Shown piece by piece: positions 6,851-10,811 of a stretch of DNA of 10,811 bases. Under the pieces are notes generated by a model, which was not told where the DNA came from, made no database searches, and saw only the letters and a list, made by a program, of their open reading frames with translations. The DNA is from Deltaproteobacteria bacterium (GTDB taxonomy: Bacteria; Desulfobacterota_B; Binatia; UBA9968). Location of the stretch: positions 1-10,811 of the forward strand of contig JACPSF010000153.1 in the NCBI GenBank assembly GCA_016193385.1, given 5' to 3'. A program made the position numbers and the translations under genes. How positions within the stretch are numbered: the first letter of the stretch is position 1; the number at the start of each line of letters is the position of its first letter.

Positions 6851-7693
6851 TCAACGCCTGTTTGCTAACCGGCTCACCGTAGCGTAGTGCAGGTCCAGAA
6901 AATCTGCAACCTCTCTCTGGCTGTACCCGTAACGATGCACCGCCTGGACAATCCGTGCGTCCCGCTTGATCTTACTTAGCTTTCCTTCAAATAGCTTCGT
7001 TAGCTTAGGCCTGCTCAAATACCTTTGCCTCCGAGGGATCTCGCCAACGTCCTGGTAGCCTTTCACATAACCTCTGAGCTTCTCTACAAACTCCTCTTCC
7101 CCCAACAACACCTGGGCTTGAACCCCTTCCCAGATCGACGGCCTACCGATCCCATCCTTCACAAATCGACGGTAGTGTCTACTGGCCGGGTATCTTCTCT
7201 TGCCAAACTGGCTCAACACCCAGTCCACCACTAGCCAAGGAGGGCTTTTTCTCAGCCCCGCTGTAGCCCCGTAACTACTCCACTTCCATTGCTCTACCCT
7301 CTCCACTGCCTTGGCCCTAACCGGGTTTAGGACCATGTACCGACAGACTTCCAAAAGGTGGCTCTCTTTCTGTATCAGGATCGCTTTGTAGCGGCCCTGA
7401 AACAGATGTCCCACAGTTCGGTGGCGACGATTATAGAGTTGAGTGTAGATGCCGTTGAGCTGGCGCATTCCCCTAGAGAGGTTAGCTTCCGCTGTTTCGA
7501 TCACTAAGTGATAGTGGTTGTCCATCAGACAGTAGGCGTGGCAGAGCCAGTGAAACCGGTTCACGACCCTGCCGAGAGTCTCCAAGAAAGCTTCGCGATC
7601 CCCATCGTCATCGAAAATGTCCTCTCGGGCGTTGCCTCGGGAGGTCACATGGTAAATCGCACCGTCAAATTCCACTCTGAGAGGACGAGCCAT
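6851..7693 (-). CDS. REP-associated tyrosine transposase (RAYT; IS200/Y1_Tnp family)
   Basis: This 280-residue single-stranded-DNA transposase is of the HUH Y1 type. His60-Tyr61-His62 in LMDNHYHLVIE is the metal-binding HUH motif. Tyr119 in CRYMVLNPVRA aligns with catalytic Tyr115 of E. coli TnpA-REP (DYIYINPVKHG). The block GHLFQGRYKAILI (95-107) is typical of RAYTs. The C-terminal part (about 240-280, RDARIVQAVHRYGYSQREVADFLDLHYATVSRL) looks like a helix-turn-helix DNA-binding tail found in a larger RAYT subgroup. All key residues and both ends are intact, so it could be active. RAYTs bind and cut REP-type palindromes and are usually single-copy, vertically maintained genes rather than multicopy insertion sequences. 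The start ATG at 7693 gives MARPLRVEFDGAIYHVTSRGN, the standard N-terminus; no strong ribosome-binding site is evident. Confidence 0.93.
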   Translation of the reverse strand: MARPLRVEFDGAIYHVTSRGNAREDIFDDDGDREAFLETLGRVVNRFHWLCHAYCLMDNHYHLVIETAEANLSRGMRQLNGIYTQLYNRRHRTVGHLFQGRYKAILIQKESHLLEVCRYMVLNPVRAKAVERVEQWKWSSYGATAGLRKSPPWLVVDWVLSQFGKRRYPASRHYRRFVKDGIGRPSIWEGVQAQVLLGEEEFVEKLRGYVKGYQDVGEIPRRQRYLSRPKLTKLFEGKLSKIKRDARIVQAVHRYGYSQREVADFLDLHYATVSRLANRR

Positions 7694-7727
7694 GATTCAT
7701 CGGAACTATCACAATAGGTGGCGGATA

Positions 7728-7747
7728 GCAAGATACAAGACTTGACC
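7728..7747 (+). repeat. Right inverted repeat of the transposase unit
   Basis: The sequence gcaagatacaagacttgacc is the inverted partner of 6830-6849. It is followed by a partial direct echo (agactTG motif again at 7750-7756). Confidence 0.65.
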
Positions 7748-7978
7748 CCAGACTTGCCCGTTCATCTCAGCCCGACCGCTGAGGAGGCGCTCGCGGTGGG
7801 GAAAAGGCGAGATCCCTCGCCCGCCATCCTGGCGATCCATTCTCAGGAGGCCCATGCCAGTGGGATTCAGTTTTTTTGTTCGGGCCCGCTCTTTTTGGCG
7901 AAGGAAATCCCGGCGAAATTTTTGGCCCTGCGGAAGGAATGATCCGCTTCGAACCCTCCGCGCCGCCATAACTGTGCC
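7748..7978. other. Gap without a convincing gene between the transposase unit and the argS promoter
   Basis: About 230 bases with no recognisable coding or RNA feature. Both strands are open for 70-85 codons (plus 7718-7942, minus 7969-7709). Neither translation resembles a known domain, both are biased to Arg/Pro/Ser, and both run across the inverted repeat. It may be decayed sequence or an untranslated REP-type region belonging to the RAYT. Confidence 0.5.
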
Positions 7979-8008
7979 TTGACTTCGGCGCTCTAAAATC
8001 GCTATAAA
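7979..8008 (+). promoter_or_regulatory. Putative sigma-70 promoter of the argS operon
   Basis: TTGACT (7979-7984) and TATAAA (8003-8008) are separated by 18 bases, inside the most AT-rich patch of the window. The -10 overlaps a perfect 12-base palindrome (8004-8015, ATAAATATTTAT). The predicted start near 8015 leaves a leader of about 90 bases before argS. Confidence 0.6.
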
Positions 8009-8090
8009 TATTTATTTTTAAGAGCTTTTTAAGCCGACCGTCCACTTCCTCAGAGGATGGCTTCGCCCCGGCTGATGGGAGGACAAGGGG

Positions 8091-8123
8091 ATGGTTAAAG
8101 CCAGAGATGAAAAGTCACCTTAG
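8091..8123 (+). CDS. Possible 10-codon leader ORF overlapping the argS start
   Basis: ATG at 8091 opens MVKARDEKSP and stops at TAG 8121-8123, in a different frame from argS and overlapping its first 17 bases. GGGAGGA (8077-8083) lies 7 bases before this ATG, an ideal ribosome-binding spacing, whereas the argS ATG at 8107 lies 23 bases beyond the same site and has no good one of its own. The peptide contains one Arg codon (AGA). It could couple translation to argS or tune it to charged tRNA-Arg, but it may also be chance. Confidence 0.3.
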   Translation: MVKARDEKSP

Positions 8124-9804
8124 GGATCTGTTAGCCCGAGCGCTTGAAAAGGCGGCAAAGGGGGGAGAGCTAAAATTGACAGACCTCCCCCCTTTGCTTC
8201 TTGAGCCTCCCAAGCAGATAGAATTCGGCGACCTGTCAACCAACGTGGCTCTGATTTGGGCAAAGCAGCAGAAAAAATCTCCGCGCGCCATCGCTGAGGC
8301 CGTTCTCAAAAATTTGGAGGACCAAGACGGGATTCTCGCCCGGGCGGAAATCGCTGGTCCGGGCTTTCTGAATTTCTCCTTCTCAGCGAAGTTTTACTAC
8401 GACTGCCTGAGACAGATCGAGGCCGGCAAGGAGTTGGATTTGGACTTGGGCCGGGGCGAGAAAGTTCAGGTGGAGTTCGCGAGCGCCAATCCCACCGGCC
8501 CTCTCCATGTCGGCCATGGGCGCGTGGCGGTCATCGGCGACGTCCTGGCACGCTTGCTTGAGGCCACGGGGTTCGCCGTGGAGCGCGAATACTATGTGAA
8601 CGATACCGGAAGGCAGATGGAGCAGTTGGGGCTTTCGGTTTATCTCCGCTATCGCGAGCTTTACGGGGAAAAGATCGAGTTCCCCGCAGAGGGTTATCCT
8701 GGAGACTATGTCCGGGAGGTCGCCGCGGAGGTAAGGCGCCGATGGGGCGACAAGTTCTTAAGGGAAAAGCGGGAGACAGCAACCGAGTTTCTGAGCCGGT
8801 TCGCTGGCGAGATCCTGCTCGAAGCGATCCGGGTCGACCTGGCTCAATTCGGGATTACCTTTGATTCCTTTGTCAGTGAGAGGGAGCTGAGAGAGCAAAA
8901 AGAGGTCGAGCAGACGATCGAGCTGCTGCGGTCTCGCGGGCTCCTGTACCGGGAGGAAGGGGCGGAGTGGTTCCGGGCCACGGCTTATGGGGATGATAAA
9001 GACCGAACCGTGGTGAAGAGCGATGGGGATCTCACTTACTTCGCCAGCGATATGGCCTATCACCGCAACAAGTTCGAGCGGGGCTTCAAGCGACTCATTG
9101 ACGTCTGGGGCGCGGATCACCATGGCTATGTGAATCGTATCAAGGCGGCCATCAAGGCCCTGGGATACGATCCTGAAGGCCTGCAGGTCGTTCTGGTCCA
9201 GATGGTGCACCTCACTCGCGGCGGGGAACCGGTGCGCATGGGAAAGCGGCTGGGAGAATTCGTTACTCTCCGAGAGGTGGTGGAAGAGGTGGGAAGAGAC
9301 GCCGCGCGATTTTTCTTCCTCATGCGCAAGGCCGACAGCCATCTTGATTTTGATCTCGAGCTGGCTAAAAAGGAGTCGAGCGAGAACCCGGTCTTTTACG
9401 TTCAGTACGCCCATGCCCGCATCGCGAGCATCTTCGAGCAGGCGTGCCAAAGCGGAATGGAAGTGGAAGTTTCCCGGTTGCAGGATGCGAGACTCGAACG
9501 CCTGGAGCAGGCGGAAGAGATGGAGCTGATCAAGCGGGTGGTCCAGTTCTCCGAGGTGGTCGAGGAGAGCGTAAAGGAGCTGGAGCCGCACCGGCTAGCG
9601 TTCTATTTGCTCGAGCTGGCGGGAGAATTCCACCGCTACTACAATCGATTCCGGGTGATCTCGGACGATCGCGAGCTTACCCGAGCTCGCCTCTTGTTGG
9701 TCCGGAACGTGCAAAAGATCATTCGGAAAGGCCTGGAACTTTTGGGGGTGGAGGCTCCTCTGAGGATGGCTGCCCGCGCCGAACCGGCGCCGGGGAGCAT
9801 TTAG
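8107..9804 (+). CDS. argS: Arginyl-tRNA synthetase
   Basis: Class I aminoacyl-tRNA synthetase charging tRNA-Arg with arginine in the cytoplasm, 565 residues, normal length. The N-terminal Add-1 domain (about 1-95) includes IEFGDLSTNVALIWAK and the AEIAGPGFLNFSF strand. The catalytic Rossmann core has FASANPTGPLHVGHGRVAVIGD with the HIGH-type motif His134-Val-Gly-His137, YVNDTGRQMEQL, and GADHHGYVNRIKAAIKALG. The KMSKS region is degenerate (Arg377-Met-Gly-Lys-Arg381 in GEPVRMGKRLGEFVTL); departures from KMSKS are common in ArgRS. The C-terminal DALR anticodon-binding domain (about 440-565) starts NPVFYVQYAHARIASIF and ends LGVEAPLRMAARAEPAPGSI. No in-frame start exists upstream in the leader; the ATG at 8107 lacks a well-placed ribosome-binding site. 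It is first in a likely operon with the SPOR-domain gene and trpD. Confidence 0.97.
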   Translation: MKSHLRDLLARALEKAAKGGELKLTDLPPLLLEPPKQIEFGDLSTNVALIWAKQQKKSPRAIAEAVLKNLEDQDGILARAEIAGPGFLNFSFSAKFYYDCLRQIEAGKELDLDLGRGEKVQVEFASANPTGPLHVGHGRVAVIGDVLARLLEATGFAVEREYYVNDTGRQMEQLGLSVYLRYRELYGEKIEFPAEGYPGDYVREVAAEVRRRWGDKFLREKRETATEFLSRFAGEILLEAIRVDLAQFGITFDSFVSERELREQKEVEQTIELLRSRGLLYREEGAEWFRATAYGDDKDRTVVKSDGDLTYFASDMAYHRNKFERGFKRLIDVWGADHHGYVNRIKAAIKALGYDPEGLQVVLVQMVHLTRGGEPVRMGKRLGEFVTLREVVEEVGRDAARFFFLMRKADSHLDFDLELAKKESSENPVFYVQYAHARIASIFEQACQSGMEVEVSRLQDARLERLEQAEEMELIKRVVQFSEVVEESVKELEPHRLAFYLLELAGEFHRYYNRFRVISDDRELTRARLLLVRNVQKIIRKGLELLGVEAPLRMAARAEPAPGSI

Positions 9805-9886
9805 CTGGAGGCCGGAGGTTTCTCGAGGAGCCGATAGAACGGGTCCATAGGATGCGGCGAATTTCATAGTGTCGGCGGTAAACGAG

Positions 9887-10537
9887 ATGGCGAATCAGCG
9901 CAGGGGCAGAGGCCAGGGTTCTTACTACTTGAGTCGCGTTCAACTAATCATCCTGGCAGTGGGATTTACCGCCACCTCTCTCGTGGTCTTCTTTCTCGGT
10001 GTATTCATCGGCCAGGGGATCGAAGGGAGGAAGCTGATGAAAAAGGAAGAACCCGTGGTGAAGATCCCCGTGGAACCTTTGCTCAAAGGATCCGCCCAGG
10101 CTCCCGCCGCTAAGGAGGAGATCACATTTTATGATACGCTTGCCAAGGGCGCCGAAGGCGGGGGACCGGCGCGCGGGGAGGTTAAGGAGAAGGTAAAACC
10201 GATTAAGGAAAGCACCAGGCAGGCGGCGGTCGAGGCGAAGGCTCCGGCGCGCGAAAAGGCGGTTGCACAGGTTGCGGAAAAAGCGGTTCAAGAACCGGCA
10301 AAGGGCGTCTGGACAGTCCAGCTCAATGCCTTCCCCCAAGAACGGGACGCCGACCGCCTGGCCAAGAGGCTCAAGGACAAAGGTTACGATGCCTATGTGG
10401 TCTCGACGGACATCAAGGGAAAGACCTGGTATCGCGTGCGCGCGGGCCATTTCGCCACACGGGAAGAAGCCAGAGCGCTCCAGGAAGACCTCAGGGTAAA
10501 AGAAAAATTTACTAAATCCATGACCGTGAGTCGTTAG
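9887..10537 (+). CDS. SPOR-domain inner-membrane protein
   Basis: This bitopic protein of 216 residues is read from ATG 9887; an in-frame GTG at 9869 would add six residues, and neither start has a strong ribosome-binding site. A short basic N-terminus (MANQRRGRGQG) precedes one membrane span (about 19-43, VQLIILAVGFTATSLVVFFL), giving an N-in topology. A charged, Ala/Lys/Glu-rich low-complexity linker follows (about 50-138). The C-terminal SPOR domain (about 140-216) starts GVWTVQLNAFPQERDADRLA and contains the WYRVRAGHFATREEA strand-helix block. SPOR domains bind septal peptidoglycan stripped of stem peptides, so the protein probably localises to the division site, as FtsN and DedD do. It sits 82 bases after argS and 20 bases before trpD. 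Position next to argS echoes the argS-ftsN adjacency seen in some bacteria, but orthology to ftsN is not shown. Confidence 0.88.
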   Translation: MANQRRGRGQGSYYLSRVQLIILAVGFTATSLVVFFLGVFIGQGIEGRKLMKKEEPVVKIPVEPLLKGSAQAPAAKEEITFYDTLAKGAEGGGPARGEVKEKVKPIKESTRQAAVEAKAPAREKAVAQVAEKAVQEPAKGVWTVQLNAFPQERDADRLAKRLKDKGYDAYVVSTDIKGKTWYRVRAGHFATREEARALQEDLRVKEKFTKSMTVSR

Positions 10538-10543
10538 GCTCTT

Positions 10544-10550
10544 AGGAGGT
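10544..10550 (+). promoter_or_regulatory. Strong ribosome-binding site of trpD
   Basis: AGGAGGT, a near-perfect anti-16S match, lies 7 bases before the ATG at 10558 and fixes that start. It is the strongest plus-strand ribosome-binding site in the right-hand operon. Confidence 0.8.
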
Positions 10551-10557
10551 TGGAAGT

Positions 10558-10811
10558 ATGGATATCAAGGAAGCCATCGGCAAACTGGTCAACCGGACGG
10601 ATTTGACGGAGGGCGAAACCGAAGATGTAATGAACCAAATCATGTCCGGCGACGCGACCGTTTCGCAAGTGGCAGCCTTTCTTACGGCCCTGCGGATGAA
10701 GGGGGAGACCGTCCTGGAGATCACGGGGGCCGCACGGGTCATGAGGGAAAAAGTGCACCGCGTCAGGGTCAAAGCCGGTCTTGTGCTCGATATTGTTGGA
10801 ACAGGAGGGGA
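10558..10811 (+). CDS. trpD: Anthranilate phosphoribosyltransferase (N-terminal fragment, runs off the right edge)
   Basis: Second step of tryptophan synthesis from chorismate: transfer of phosphoribose from PRPP to anthranilate. The first 84 residues show the all-alpha N-terminal domain ([20 protein letters not shown], then [13 protein letters not shown] and ITGAARVMR) and end exactly at DIVGTGG (78-84), the start of the PRPP-binding GTGGD loop. Thymidine and pyrimidine nucleoside phosphorylases share this fold, but the DIVGTGGD spelling and the first helix fit TrpD better. The gene is 20 bases after the SPOR-domain gene, so it is probably co-transcribed; whether further trp genes follow lies outside the window. 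Confidence 0.9.
   Translation, partial: MDIKEAIGKLVNRTDLTEGETEDVMNQIMSGDATVSQVAAFLTALRMKGETVLEITGAARVMREKVHRVRVKAGLVLDIVGTGG

Larger units (their letters stand above)
6830..7747 (-). mobile_element. RAYT/IS200-like transposase unit with imperfect terminal inverted repeats
   Basis: A 918-bp unit carries one Y1 (HUH) transposase gene and is bounded by 20-bp inverted repeats at 6830-6849 and 7728-7747 that agree at 17 of 20 positions. Its stop codon (6853-6851) begins one base inside the left repeat and its start is 34 bases inside the right one. Classic IS200/IS605 elements end in subterminal hairpins rather than long inverted repeats, while RAYT genes are typically flanked by palindromic REP-like sequences. 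The real ends are therefore inferred, not proven. No target-site duplication is visible, as expected for Y1 enzymes. Confidence 0.6.

Noticed and set aside
7709..7969. 86-codon open frame on the minus strand upstream of the transposase
   Set aside because: Arg/Gly-rich, no known motif, and its 3' end crosses the inverted repeat; insufficient to call a gene.
9226..9249. Degenerate KMSKS (RMGKR) in ArgRS as a sign of an inactive synthetase
   Set aside because: Many active ArgRS enzymes lack a canonical KMSKS loop; HVGH and all other core blocks are intact.
8758..9591. 277-codon open frame on the minus strand inside argS
   Set aside because: It is the antisense shadow of a well-supported ArgRS coding region; its Leu/His-rich translation matches no family.

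Overview
The window looks like a chromosomal stretch of an uncultured Gram-negative, moderately GC-rich bacterium. Exported Bug/TctC-type binding proteins and an inner-membrane SPOR-domain protein imply an inner membrane and periplasm. The mix of these with a GIY-YIG/DUF123 protein, a RAYT transposase and an argS-SPOR-trpD run suggests a deltaproteobacterium-like or Methylomirabilota/Binatota-like soil or groundwater lineage. That placement is an impression from protein style, not a demonstrated assignment.

Left part (1-5469) is a metabolic accessory region. A response regulator starts at the left edge and runs off it (minus strand). Divergent from it is a thiamine-diphosphate enzyme of the acetolactate synthase superfamily (320-1984), whose upstream region has a long-spacer promoter with a dyad resembling a MerR-family target. 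Converging on that gene are two tandem paralogous periplasmic solute-binding proteins of the tripartite-tricarboxylate (Bug/TctC) family on the minus strand (2016-3041 and 3159-4178), with a good sigma-70-like promoter ahead of the upstream one. Divergent from them is a single-domain MetE/YxjG-like zinc methyltransferase (4339-5469). A plausible but unproven reading is a small uptake-and-catabolism locus: the Bug proteins capture an organic acid, and the TPP and MetE-like enzymes act on it or on a related methylated or C-C bonded compound. No TctA/TctB membrane partners are present.

Middle part (5502-7747, minus strand) holds a GIY-YIG/DUF123 protein without an obvious AUG start, a pirin/quercetinase-type cupin with a complete metal-binding set, and a RAYT/IS200-like Y1 transposase bracketed by 20-bp imperfect inverted repeats (17/20 match). 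The transposase element sits directly upstream of the pirin gene on the same strand. Between it and argS is about 230 bp with no convincing gene.

Right part (7979-10811, plus strand) is housekeeping: a sigma-70-like promoter, a possible 10-codon leader ORF overlapping the argS start, argS itself, a SPOR-domain membrane protein and the beginning of trpD behind a strong ribosome-binding site. These three genes are closely spaced and probably co-transcribed.

I did not find a CRISPR array, tRNA, rRNA or an evident new defence system. The most unusual items are the inverted-repeat-bounded RAYT unit, the overlapping leader ORF at argS, the paired-cysteine Bug paralogs and the MerR-like promoter without its regulator.
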